From contig JAHDQI010000070.1 in assembly GCA_018433925.1 (NCBI GenBank), forward strand, positions 1 to 46,823: a stretch of 46,823 nucleotides of DNA, read 5' to 3'. Below are positions 24,399 through 32,044 of the stretch, in pieces. This DNA comes from Phycisphaerae bacterium. GTDB lineage: Bacteria > Planctomycetota > Phycisphaerae > Sedimentisphaerales > Anaerohalosphaeraceae. The notes beneath the pieces were generated by a model. That model was given only the letters and a program-made list of their open reading frames with translations, was not told the origin of the DNA and searched no databases. The number at the start of each line of letters is the position of its first letter. Positions within the stretch are counted from its first letter, which is position 1. A program made the position numbers and the translations under genes.

Positions 24399-25243
24399 AG
24401 GCCGATGCCCTCCGCAAGCTGATCAAATCGCGATTGATATTCCGGCAATACATTCAGGATCATCCGCCCGTCGGAATACGCGCGGGCAATGCGGCGATCG
24501 TCCGGCAGCCGAAGCAGAATGTCGATGCCTTCCCGGCCGCAATAGACCTCAACCCGGTCATCGCCGCTGTCGGCGCGGTTGACAACCACGCCAAAAGGCA
24601 GGCCAAGCTGACGGACCATGCCGACAGCCAGCTTGAGATCATGCAGCCCGAAGGGCGTCGGCTCGGTCACCAGCAGCACAAAATCGGTATCCCGCACGGC
24701 CGCGATGACCGGACAGGATGTGCCGGGCGGGGCATCGAGAATTTTGATGGCTTCCGGATTCATTTTTGCCCGGGTTTGTTCGATGACGGTCGGGGTGCGG
24801 ACACTGCCGATCTTCAGCAACCCCTGCACGCACGCGATTTCGCCGGCGCGACCCTGCTCAATCAGACCGATTTCGAGTTGCTTTTCTGTGATGGCACCGG
24901 CCGGACATATCCGCATGCACCCCCCGCAGGAATGGCAAAGCTGCTCGAAGGTCAGGACATTGCCGCCGACGGAAACGATCGCTCCATACTGGCAGAGGGC
25001 TCCGCATTTTCCGCAGCCGGTACACGCCTGGGGGTCCACCTGCGGCACACCGGCATACACCGGCATTCGGCTGTCGAAGTCCGGCTTGAGGAAAATCGCC
25101 CCGTTGGGCTCTTCCACGTCGCAGTCAAGGTACTGCACCGCCCTGCCGTTTACGGACAGGGCCAGCGCCAGGTTGACCGCGATTGTGGTTTTTCCCGTGC
25201 CGCCCTTGCCGCTGGCGACGGCGATGACCGGATGGGTTTTCAT
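24395..25243 (-). CDS. MinD-superfamily ATPase with inserted ferredoxin domain (copy 2)
   Basis: A 282-residue paralogue of its downstream neighbour: Walker A SGKGGTGKTT (11-20), DCDVEEPN (40-47), two [4Fe-4S] motifs (Cys74/77/80/84 and Cys103/106/109/113), then LDAPPGTSCPVI and VTEPTPFGLHDL. Copies 1 and 2 differ across most of their length, so this is an old duplication and they probably form a heterodimer. Both ends overlap neighbours by 4 bases (ATGA), showing tight translational coupling within the ORP operon. Confidence 0.93.
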   Translation of the reverse strand: MKTHPVIAVASGKGGTGKTTIAVNLALALSVNGRAVQYLDCDVEEPNGAIFLKPDFDSRMPVYAGVPQVDPQACTGCGKCGALCQYGAIVSVGGNVLTFEQLCHSCGGCMRICPAGAITEKQLEIGLIEQGRAGEIACVQGLLKIGSVRTPTVIEQTRAKMNPEAIKILDAPPGTSCPVIAAVRDTDFVLLVTEPTPFGLHDLKLAVGMVRQLGLPFGVVVNRADSGDDRVEVYCGREGIDILLRLPDDRRIARAYSDGRMILNVLPEYQSRFDQLAEGIGL

Positions 25244-25614
25244 GCCTGCTGATCCATTCCGGAGTGAGAATCCGCACTGGCCTGTGAATCGGGGGTCATG
25301 CCGCCGGATCGAAAGGCCTCCACGGCCTGCCTGACGGAACCCGAAACGCCGGTATAGACCCGCGCGCCTCCGGCCGCCAGTGTCCGAAAGGCATTCGGGC
25401 CGCAGTTGCCCGTCAGCACAGCGCCGACGCCGGCGTCCATGACCTGTTTGGCGGCCGCGATTCCGACTCCCCCGGGGGCCTGCACCGCCGTATTGACCAT
25501 CGCCTCAAACGCCATTGTATCCGTATCCACCAGCAGGAAATACGGCGCCCGGCCAAAACGCGGATCGACCATCGCGTCGAGGGTATCTCCCTGAGACGTC
25601 ACACATATCTTCAT
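25240..25614 (-). CDS. ORP/NifX-like dinitrogenase Fe-Mo cofactor domain protein
   Basis: A 124-residue single-domain protein of the NifX/NafY/ORP class. It begins MKICVTSQGDTLDAMVDPRFGRAPYF in outline, the usual N-terminal strand with the FGRA turn, and contains GVGIAAAKQVMDAGVGAVLTGN and GPNAFRTLAAGGARVYTG, the typical family core. Relatives bind FeMo-co precursors or, in orange protein, a Mo-Cu cluster. The C-terminal tail (about 105-124) is polar and rich in Ser, Asp and Gln. No nif gene is present nearby, so nitrogen fixation is not implied. It overlaps copy 2 of the MinD-ferredoxin ATPase by 4 bases. Confidence 0.92.
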   Translation of the reverse strand: MKICVTSQGDTLDAMVDPRFGRAPYFLLVDTDTMAFEAMVNTAVQAPGGVGIAAAKQVMDAGVGAVLTGNCGPNAFRTLAAGGARVYTGVSGSVRQAVEAFRSGGMTPDSQASADSHSGMDQQA

Positions 25615-25633
25615 CGGTTCTCCTGTTTCTGTA

Positions 25634-25996
25634 CTACTGCTGTTTCTGGGACTGCACCTGTTCCATCCGCTGATGGATTTGCCGCAGTTCTTCCTGCATC
25701 TGCTCGGACTGGGCCTTGAGCATGTCCAGCTCGTCCTGGTCCGTCATGGGTGAGGCGGCCGCATACCCGCCGGCTCCCCATCCGGCGCGTGCCCATCCGG
25801 GCAGACCGGTCGCCCAAAACCAGTGTCGGCGGCCGCGTCCGCCGCCCCGGCCGAAACCCATCCCAAAACCCCGGCCGTAACCGCGGCCGAAACCGGCATT
25901 GGCATAACCGGGCATTCCAAATCCTGCGCAGTACCCTGCGCCGCGTCCTGTCATCGGGCCCTGTCCCATCGGGCCTGTTCCGTTTCCACCTGGCAT
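25634..25996 (-). CDS. DUF5320 glycine-rich coiled-coil protein
   Basis: A 120-residue protein of the DUF5320 family, which is almost always encoded beside ORP/NifX-like proteins. The N-terminal 75 residues are Gly/Arg/Phe-rich, with the family start MPGGNGTGPMGQGPMTGRGAG and a CAGFG stretch; the C-terminal 40 residues (from about 82) form an amphipathic coiled coil (LDMLKAQSEQMQEELRQIHQ). No function is known; a scaffold for the ORP complex is a reasonable guess. It follows the DUF89 gene by 22 bases. Confidence 0.88.
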   Translation of the reverse strand: MPGGNGTGPMGQGPMTGRGAGYCAGFGMPGYANAGFGRGYGRGFGMGFGRGGGRGRRHWFWATGLPGWARAGWGAGGYAAASPMTDQDELDMLKAQSEQMQEELRQIHQRMEQVQSQKQQ

Positions 25997-26018
25997 AAGA
26001 TGCTCCTTTCAAAAAAAG

Positions 26019-26900
26019 TCACACTTTCGTTTCCACACGATTTAAACAAACGGATCGGCACAGGATAAAACTGCCGATTGGTTTTTTAAGATGGCGGCTG
26101 ACAACCCGGCACTTGGCCTGAAAAAGAAAAAAGAGATTGGCCGGGCTTTCGTTGAGCGTCTCAAAATTGCCCTGTCCTTTGGCGATCATCAAATCCGCCG
26201 ATTCAAAGAGTTCCTGAAACGCCGGACTGCATTCTTCCACAATGGTTCCCGGCGCATTGGAGCCGTTCTCGATTACCCGCACAAGATTTGTCAGGCCGGC
26301 CTGCTCGGCGTCATCCAGCGTGGCGTCATTGATGATCGGCGAGCCCTTGACGGCAAAGACCACCTTTTCGGCCGGCATCTGCTCCAGCAGGAGTCGGTCA
26401 AAGACGATCTCTCCGGCGTTATCGCCCAGATACAGGATGGAGCGTGCCTTTTGAATCTCCGCTTCCAGTTGGCGAAGGGTCGGGCCGTCAATATCCTGAT
26501 GCAGCGCCCGTTCGATGGTCTCCTCTACCTTTTGGTCGGTCAGTTCGCCGTCCACGCCGAAATCGATGATGTTTCCGGCAATGGCCAACTGCACCGCCGC
26601 CTTCAGGGGATTTGATGCCGACTCCACCTTCGCCTTCAATTCCGGCAGCCGGCGCAGGGCCATGCGGTTATAACGCTGCTTGACCTGTTGATACGGATCG
26701 GGCGTTTCGGCCAGCTCGCGAACGATCTGATGAACCCGCCGGCCCATCGCCGGGGGCGTAACGCTCAGATCCATCTCGGCCGTCAGCTTCATGACCTCAC
26801 GCAGGATCCGCTCCTGCAGGGCCGGATCCTCAGTCGCCATCCGGGCCGCTTCCAGGGTCTGCCTTAAAAAACAGGGCATACATTCGAGTGTACTTCTCAT
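26019..26900 (-). CDS. DUF89 family damage-control phosphatase (ARMT1-like), first gene of the ORP operon
   Basis: A 293-residue metal-dependent phosphatase of the DUF89 family, CxxC-containing archaeal/bacterial subgroup (AF1104-like). The N-terminus carries Cys7 and Cys10 in ECMPCFLRQTLEAARM. Catalytic motifs are visible: LGDNAGEIVFDRLLLE (158-173, Asp160 and Asn161), the segment KGSPIINDATLDDA (185-198) and KGQGNFETL (241-249). Family members remove phosphate from damaged metabolites. It is the first gene after the palindrome promoter, with GGGAG before the ATG. A role in clearing a damaged cofactor or intermediate of metal-cluster synthesis would fit, but is inference. Confidence 0.92.
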   Translation of the reverse strand: MRSTLECMPCFLRQTLEAARMATEDPALQERILREVMKLTAEMDLSVTPPAMGRRVHQIVRELAETPDPYQQVKQRYNRMALRRLPELKAKVESASNPLKAAVQLAIAGNIIDFGVDGELTDQKVEETIERALHQDIDGPTLRQLEAEIQKARSILYLGDNAGEIVFDRLLLEQMPAEKVVFAVKGSPIINDATLDDAEQAGLTNLVRVIENGSNAPGTIVEECSPAFQELFESADLMIAKGQGNFETLNESPANLFFLFQAKCRVVSRHLKKPIGSFILCRSVCLNRVETKV

Positions 26901-26944
26901 GCAAACTCCCGCTGATTTCAGTCGTTCAAAGAATGCTCACTCTC

Positions 26945-26968
26945 TATTATTGGCATATGCCCATAATA
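26945..26968. promoter_or_regulatory. 24-bp palindromic operator of the ORP operon
   Basis: TATTAT-T-GGCATATGCC-C-ATAATA is an inverted repeat with 22 of 24 positions symmetric. It covers the -10 hexamer and the complete spacer of the operon promoter, the usual place for a repressor site. The binding protein is unknown; the DUF134 protein encoded at the end of the operon is the obvious candidate. Confidence 0.7.
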
Positions 26969-26974
26969 ATTCAA
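26946..26974 (-). promoter_or_regulatory. Promoter of the seven-gene ORP operon
   Basis: On the minus strand TTGAAT (26969-26974) and AATAAT (26946-26951) are 17 bases apart. This is the only good promoter seen upstream of the operon, whose genes are separated by 31 bases or less. It is a sigma-70 type element; the -24/-12 GG-GC pattern of sigma-54 promoters used by the Desulfovibrio orp operons is not apparent. Confidence 0.6.
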
Positions 26975-27037
26975 GTATATTTTTCTGATTTTTCAAAAAA
27001 ATAACGTCCTATTCATAGCGTTCGGGTAGGCGAAGTC

Positions 27038-27060
27038 CGGTTTTTCTTTCTGAAAAACCG
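27038..27060. terminator. A/T-rich hairpin between two leftward operons
   Basis: CGGTTTTTC / GAAAAACCG forms a 9-bp stem with a 5-base loop. It lies 110 bases after the stop of the BamE-like gene (27172) and ahead of the ORP operon promoter. It has no T-run after the stem on the minus strand, so terminator activity is uncertain. Confidence 0.35.
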
Positions 27061-27171
27061 ATGAAAATCAGAAATGATTTAGAAAATTTCCCCGGCCGGC
27101 TTTCTGCGGTGCGCCGTGCCGGCAATAGAGAATGCCCGGCCGAGAGATTCAATATCGGGAGGGCGAGTCGG

Positions 27172-27876
27172 TTAATCCATAAACGGCTTTTTGATTAGTA
27201 TGACGGCAATAATTAGACCGATGACGATCCCACCGGCCGCATACCAGTAAGTGATGGGGATATTGTCCCACGAAAACCCGCTGCTGCGCTGGGCGGCGGC
27301 CTGCTGCGCCCGCATCTGCCGCTCCTGCTCAAGCTGCTGCTGCCGGAGGAGTTCTTCCTGCTGACGCCGCTCTTCTTCGAGGCGCTGTTTTTCCTCCAGT
27401 TCCTTTTGGCGACGCAGGGCTTCTTCGCGAAGCCGCCGGAGTTCCTTCTGTTCGGCTTCAAACTGCGCGGCCGAATACCCCCGCACCTCGTTCCAGTCGG
27501 GCATTTTCCAGGTTCGCAACACCATCACTTCCCGCCCGGCCGCGGAAGCAATCTTGAAATTAAGCAGTCCGAACCGGGGACGCTGAATGATCCCGACGGC
27601 TGATTGCTGCGGGGCCTGCTGATAATACCACACACAAGCCGTCTCCGTCGTTTCTCTCTCAAGCGGTTCGCCCAGCAGCTCGGCCACCCTGTCTTTGTCC
27701 ATGCCCGGCTGCAGCGCCTGCCAGAAATCCCAGACCATCCACCGCTCGATCGTCGGCTTTTGCTCGCACAAGTCCTCAGCCGACGCCTCCGCGGAAGCAT
27801 CCAAACCGGCCGCGGCGCAGAGACAGCCGGCCGCAAGCCATAGAACAATGACCGTCCAAATCCTTCCTTTTTCCAT
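27172..27876 (-). CDS. BamE/SmpA-like exported protein with coiled coil and C-terminal membrane helix
   Basis: A 234-residue protein. The signal sequence contains a lipobox-like LAAGC (Cys18). Residues 50-85 resemble the BamE/SmpA/OmlA fold: FWQALQPGMDKDRVAELLGEP is the typical 'G-M-x-x-x-x-V-x-x-L-L-G-x-P' motif, followed by ACVWYYQ. Next is a highly charged coiled coil of Glu, Gln, Arg and Leu (about 137-195) and then a single membrane helix (about 210-228) ending in KK. A protein anchored at both ends, or at one end with the coil spanning the envelope, is possible. It is the last gene of the serpin-DUF4139 operon, 72 bases after its neighbour, and could have its own promoter. Function unknown. 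Confidence 0.75.
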   Translation of the reverse strand: MEKGRIWTVIVLWLAAGCLCAAAGLDASAEASAEDLCEQKPTIERWMVWDFWQALQPGMDKDRVAELLGEPLERETTETACVWYYQQAPQQSAVGIIQRPRFGLLNFKIASAAGREVMVLRTWKMPDWNEVRGYSAAQFEAEQKELRRLREEALRRQKELEEKQRLEEERRQQEELLRQQQLEQERQMRAQQAAAQRSSGFSWDNIPITYWYAAGGIVIGLIIAVILIKKPFMD

Positions 27877-27948
27877 CTTTTACTGGCCTCCTGATCTTGC
27901 CCCCCTAACCGTTCACTTTCTCCGAATCCGAGGCATCCGGATTCGTAT

Positions 27949-29298
27949 TTACTGATTTTGCCGGGCCCAGTCTTCCTGCCGCACGCCGTGATAGGTGGTC
28001 AGCACATACTCCAGCTTCTCCCGGCTGCGGCCGTCAAGACGGAGGGTGTATTTTACCGTATCCAGGTCCACTTTTTCAAACGCTTTTTTAGCGGCGCCGC
28101 GATGTTCAATCTCCCAGGCCGATGTCGGGAAGTTCCGCCTGATCTCCAGCTTGATCGGCAGATCACGGGTGTTTTTGATCTCGATTTGCCAGGTCTGCCT
28201 CTCATCCCAGCCGCTGATGTTGCCCCGGTCGTCAAAGCGGTAGTTGTCCGTAGCCACAGCCATCCTCTTCGGCTCCACGATGATGTTGCTGACCGGCCCG
28301 AGATTGAGCTCCGCTTCCTCGCCAACGGGAATATACTTAAACCCGGACTGTCCTTCATAGGACAGATGGCCTTCCGGATCAACCCGGCGAAAGACCTTCA
28401 GCATTCCGCCGGGAATGGGGGTCTCGCCCAGGTTGTGCTGCGGGTCATTGGTAAAACTCAGGTACCGCAGGACCGCCTGCCCATGCCGCTCTTCCTCGAA
28501 TTTATACAGATTGATCACCGGAACGGACTCGGCATCAAAACTCGGCAGCCGCCTGGACCACTGGTCGGCTATGGTTTCCGTACCTTCAATGGTATACAGG
28601 AAATATTCGCTCAGGCCTTCCTTGCGGATTTCCTTAGGCCCGGCCGTATCCGCCGCCATCTCCACCTCGCGGGCCGCCTTAAAAAACACATTGCCTCCGC
28701 GTAATGCCTGCGGCATCGTCACAGGCGGGGGAAACTCACCCGGCCGCCCGTAGGGATACTGCCGGCGGGCCAGGTCGGCGATCTCATCGAGCAGATGCAC
28801 CCGCCCGACAATCAGCCGCGTCTGGGCGTTTTCATAATCCTCGCCCGACCGGTTGGTCACCCGCACATAGCCCTCCAGCCGCATGGCCGTCTCATCCGGC
28901 GTCAGGGTACCCATATAAAAGGCCCGCCATGACAGCCCGCTGGTCAGGTAAGTGATCTCGAACGGCACATTGCCGCTGATGCGGCTTTGGATATTCCAGA
29001 TGCCCGTGTTCTGGGCCCTTGGCGGAAACATCAGGTCCGTGATGTCAATCTTGTCGGCGTGAGCCATCGGCCGCATCGACAGCGAGGTCGGATCAATCAG
29101 CGTGCCCGCCCACGAAAACTGAAGCTTGTTTTCGCCTTCCTTGAGCGTCAGGTGCCGGCTGTCGCGCACCAGCGTCAGGTCCGCCGATTCATAAATCGTA
29201 AGCTGCGTTGTGTCCCGCAAAGGCAGGGTCACCAGGTCCACCTTAGCCAACGACACTCCGGTTAAGACAATCATCCATAGCATTGTATATCGTTTCAT
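27949..29298 (-). CDS. DUF4139-like exported protein (copy 1)
   Basis: A 449-residue protein with a signal peptide (about 1-18). It is beta-rich and shares with its neighbour the block L-T-L-x-x-G-x-N-x-x-x-F-S-W-x-G-x-x-I-D-P-x-S (about 50-72), a central LTSGLSWRAFYMGTL segment, and a C-terminal beta half with IPVGEEAELNLG. These are the features of the DUF4139 domain known from the MuiA family of mucoidy inhibitors and eukaryotic F37C4.5-like proteins, whose biochemical role is unknown. AAAGGAG precedes the ATG and the gap to the neighbour is 19 bases. Compared with typical MuiA it lacks the N-terminal DUF4140 domain and coiled coil. Confidence 0.75.
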   Translation of the reverse strand: MKRYTMLWMIVLTGVSLAKVDLVTLPLRDTTQLTIYESADLTLVRDSRHLTLKEGENKLQFSWAGTLIDPTSLSMRPMAHADKIDITDLMFPPRAQNTGIWNIQSRISGNVPFEITYLTSGLSWRAFYMGTLTPDETAMRLEGYVRVTNRSGEDYENAQTRLIVGRVHLLDEIADLARRQYPYGRPGEFPPPVTMPQALRGGNVFFKAAREVEMAADTAGPKEIRKEGLSEYFLYTIEGTETIADQWSRRLPSFDAESVPVINLYKFEEERHGQAVLRYLSFTNDPQHNLGETPIPGGMLKVFRRVDPEGHLSYEGQSGFKYIPVGEEAELNLGPVSNIIVEPKRMAVATDNYRFDDRGNISGWDERQTWQIEIKNTRDLPIKLEIRRNFPTSAWEIEHRGAAKKAFEKVDLDTVKYTLRLDGRSREKLEYVLTTYHGVRQEDWARQNQ

Positions 29299-29317
29299 GA
29301 GGGGCTCCTTTTTCTGC

Positions 29318-30466
29318 TCAGGGTCTTACGTTCCGGCGGCTATAGCGCATCTCCAGTTCCCGGACAGCGGGCTTGTCGCCCTTTCTGGCCGGCAGCGCAA
29401 TCTCAAACTCCAGCGTCGAAGCGTCTTTGAGCGTATAGTCCAGACTGCACGACTTCATCTCCCACTGGCCCGGTATATGCTGAATCATCGTAAGCACGGC
29501 CGGGCTGTCCTTGAAGTTTTCGATTTTGGCTGTGATGATCTCGTCCGTATCATAGAGGACAACCTGCTCCTTTTTGTTGCGACGGATGTTGATCTGGCGA
29601 TCCTGCATCTTCCGCTGCGTGATGACAAGATCGCGGCTGTCTCCGATATAGACCTCGGTCTTTTCGCCGACCGGCACCAGTGCCGTGTGATCCTCGCCCA
29701 GAAAGATCGTGCCCCCGGAACCGTCGTCCTGATACAGCCGCATCTTGCCGCCCCACAGGGCAAATTCGCCCAGTCCGCTTTTCGGCTCGTTGACCATGCG
29801 GTAGCGGACGGGAATGCCGATGTTTCGGCTTTCGAGCCGCTCCGGGTCCCAGGGCAGGAGGTCGGAGTCCCATGTCCAGATTTTGGTAATCGGCACCTCC
29901 GGGGCCTTCAGGAAAAGCGTCTGCCGGGTTTGCTCATGGGCAATGCCCTGCTCGAACGCTTCGCCGTAATCCAGCCGCACCCGGGCCATGTCAAAATCCT
30001 CGCCCGAAAAATTCCGCAGCACCAGGTAGCTGCTCAGGTTCAGTTTTGTTTCCTGCTTATCCGCAACGGCCTGATACGTCACGAGCCGGTCAATCTGACC
30101 CAGCAGATAACTGATCCGCACCGTCTCGGCAAAGTCGCCGTCGGCGGCAATCTCCCAGACCAGCGCCGCCTCGCCCGGCGGGTAACTGACATTCAGCAGC
30201 CGCACCCGGTCGGGATGATCCAGGGCCGCCAGCCGAATCGAATCCGGATCAATCGCAACCCCCTGCCATGAAAAATCCACCTGGTTGACTCCCCGCTGAA
30301 GCGTCAGCACGCGCTGCTCCTCGATCAGCGTAAAAGCCGGATTGTCCAGGCGAATGACCGTCGCGTCCCGATCCGGCAGGGCCGCCAGCTTTGTTCGCGC
30401 CTGCGCGGGCAAGGTTAGGGCCGGCAGAACCGCCGCCGCCAGTGTCATTATCATCCGTCGTTTCAT
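29318..30466 (-). CDS. DUF4139-like exported protein (copy 2)
   Basis: A 382-residue tandem paralogue of the preceding entry. A signal peptide (about 1-23, ending AQA) is followed by the shared block VLTLQRGVNQVDFSWQG and IDPDSI, the equivalent LLGQIDRLVTYQA segment, and LVPVGEKTEVYIGDSRDLV in the C-terminal half. It is shorter, lacking an internal loop of about 60 residues. The low similarity between copies suggests an old duplication with different ligands. AGGGAG precedes the start; 25 bases separate it from the serpin stop codon. Confidence 0.75.
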   Translation of the reverse strand: MKRRMIMTLAAAVLPALTLPAQARTKLAALPDRDATVIRLDNPAFTLIEEQRVLTLQRGVNQVDFSWQGVAIDPDSIRLAALDHPDRVRLLNVSYPPGEAALVWEIAADGDFAETVRISYLLGQIDRLVTYQAVADKQETKLNLSSYLVLRNFSGEDFDMARVRLDYGEAFEQGIAHEQTRQTLFLKAPEVPITKIWTWDSDLLPWDPERLESRNIGIPVRYRMVNEPKSGLGEFALWGGKMRLYQDDGSGGTIFLGEDHTALVPVGEKTEVYIGDSRDLVITQRKMQDRQINIRRNKKEQVVLYDTDEIITAKIENFKDSPAVLTMIQHIPGQWEMKSCSLDYTLKDASTLEFEIALPARKGDKPAVRELEMRYSRRNVRP

Positions 30467-30491
30467 GGGTACACTCCCTGCTTTCAGATTG

Positions 30492-31781
30492 TTATTCTTT
30501 TGTCGGGTCCGTCACCCGGCCCATAAACAGAACGCTTCCGGTTTCCTTATCCCGTATCAGGAACAGAAACGGCCGGTCGGCTCGAAACATCGGCGGCGGC
30601 TGGCGCACGGCTGTCAGCCTCCTTACGATTCCCGTCGCCGCGGCCGCCTCGGTCCCTTCCTCATCAACCGCCACAAAGGCCTTATGAATTACATTCGAGA
30701 TAAACAGATCCCGGCTGCCGGTCATGCCCGAAAAGTCCGCCGCACTGCCAAACGCCTGGGGCATTCCCATCGCCGCAAGAACCCGGCCCAGCTCGCATTG
30801 ATAAGTCATCGTAAACTTCGGCAGAAACACATCCACTTCCGTGGTTTTCAGATCGCTCGTCCATGCTTTCAGTGTCTCGGCGGACAGGTCTTCCTCAAGA
30901 TGCCTGAGAAAATGCGATTCCGGCAGCAGCACGACCATGCTTACGTCATCGCCCTTGTACGGCAATTCGAGCACCTGAATTTTTATTTCCTGTGCATACC
31001 GCCGACTGACTGATTCGCCGTACTTGTAATCGGCCCGGCGATGCATCAGCGGCGCCGTGACCGTTTTCTCCGGTGAACAATAAAAGTGTTCCTGACGAGT
31101 CATGGCCTTGTCAAATGGATCGGCCCAGTCGCCCTTGAAATAAATCGCGTTGGTCAGCACCAGCCGCGTCATGGCATCCAGCATCCCCGGCGGAATCAGA
31201 TCCTTGATCCGGTCACGGGTTTTTTGCTCCACCCAGCCGTTGATCTGTTTGCGAACCCTCTCGGCATGGCTGCGAAAATCCACCCGTTCCAGTTTGGCCG
31301 AGTAATGCCGCCGGTTGACTTCGAGAAAGGCATCGAGAAACGCATGCTCCTTCTGCATCCACAGGGCATTGGCTACGGCCAATTCATAATCGCCCTTTTG
31401 GCCCTGTTCGTTGAGTCTTTGTTCAAGCCGGCCAAAGGCCGCGTGAAAGGTTTCCTGCGGCTCAAAAAACCGCAGTGTCTCCCGCATTTGAACCTCTGTA
31501 GGGCCTCGCGCCCCCGCAACCACCATCGCCAGCGCCGTCGAAATGCTGTAGGGGGAGAAAAACACATTCTCGGCCGGTCCCTCCGAATCCGGCCGGCCGG
31601 CCAGATGATGATACAGATCCAGTGCAAATTCCGTATTCCCCGCCGTCACCCGGCTGACCTCTTCCGGCTTCGGCGGCTCGACAGCCCGTTCCTCGGCAGG
31701 CAACGGCTTCCCCAATGCGAATACCCACCCCGAAAGTCCAATTAAAAGCAGATATCCTATTTTTATCGTCCCTGGCTTCAT
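30492..31781 (-). CDS. Serpin (serine protease inhibitor)
   Basis: A 429-residue serpin. Residues 1-25 form a signal peptide or anchor. The conserved breach and shutter segments are visible: NVFFSPYSISTALAMVVAGARG, TRLVLTNAIYFKGDW and VHKAFVAVDEEGTEAAAATG in outline. The hinge EEGTEAAAAT is the canonical pattern of inhibitory serpins; counting 17 residues from its first Glu as in antitrypsin places P1 at or near the Thr of RRLTAV, with Arg at P4 and P3. The end ADRPFLFLIRD...LFMGRVTDP is also standard. The start at 31781 has AAGGAG; an ATG at 31820 has no ribosome binding site. It heads an operon of exported proteins, so it probably guards envelope or secreted proteins from foreign or own proteases. 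Confidence 0.95.
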   Translation of the reverse strand: MKPGTIKIGYLLLIGLSGWVFALGKPLPAEERAVEPPKPEEVSRVTAGNTEFALDLYHHLAGRPDSEGPAENVFFSPYSISTALAMVVAGARGPTEVQMRETLRFFEPQETFHAAFGRLEQRLNEQGQKGDYELAVANALWMQKEHAFLDAFLEVNRRHYSAKLERVDFRSHAERVRKQINGWVEQKTRDRIKDLIPPGMLDAMTRLVLTNAIYFKGDWADPFDKAMTRQEHFYCSPEKTVTAPLMHRRADYKYGESVSRRYAQEIKIQVLELPYKGDDVSMVVLLPESHFLRHLEEDLSAETLKAWTSDLKTTEVDVFLPKFTMTYQCELGRVLAAMGMPQAFGSAADFSGMTGSRDLFISNVIHKAFVAVDEEGTEAAAATGIVRRLTAVRQPPPMFRADRPFLFLIRDKETGSVLFMGRVTDPTKE

Positions 31782-31984
31782 CGCGCGGCTCCTTACCTGA
31801 TTTCCGGCTATGTTTCCCATCCCATTCCTTGTTTAGACACCATCTTGCCTTATCCGGTTGACGAAAAAAACAAAAAATCTTTTCCTTCTTTGCATGAACA
31901 TCATAACTTATTATAAAAAAACGATTTACCTTCATTATAATTCCCGCCCGCAGTCCCAATTTGACGCATTATCCAATTTTTCTC

Positions 31985-32012
31985 TTGAAAAGTTTAGCCG
32001 CTTGTCTATAAT
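31985..32012 (+). promoter_or_regulatory. Promoter of the rrf2-tauE operon
   Basis: TTGAAA (31985-31990), 16-base spacer, perfect TATAAT (32007-32012). The operator described below overlaps the -10 box and the start of transcription. Confidence 0.75.
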
Positions 32013-32030
32013 GTCTATAGACTTGATAGA
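32005..32030. promoter_or_regulatory. Inverted-repeat operator at the rrf2 promoter
   Basis: TCTAT-aat-GTCTATAGAC-ttg-ATAGA is a 26-bp inverted repeat with a perfect 10-bp centre (32013-32022) and matching outer arms (32005-32009 with 32026-32030). It overlaps the -10 box, as expected for autorepression by the Rrf2 protein encoded directly downstream. Confidence 0.65.
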
Positions 32031-32044
32031 TAAGGATAATGGTT

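Noticed and set aside
25240-25614. NifX-like protein as evidence for nitrogen fixation
   Set aside because: The operon has ORP-type partners and no nifHDK, nifB or other nif gene; the domain is also common in non-fixing anaerobes.
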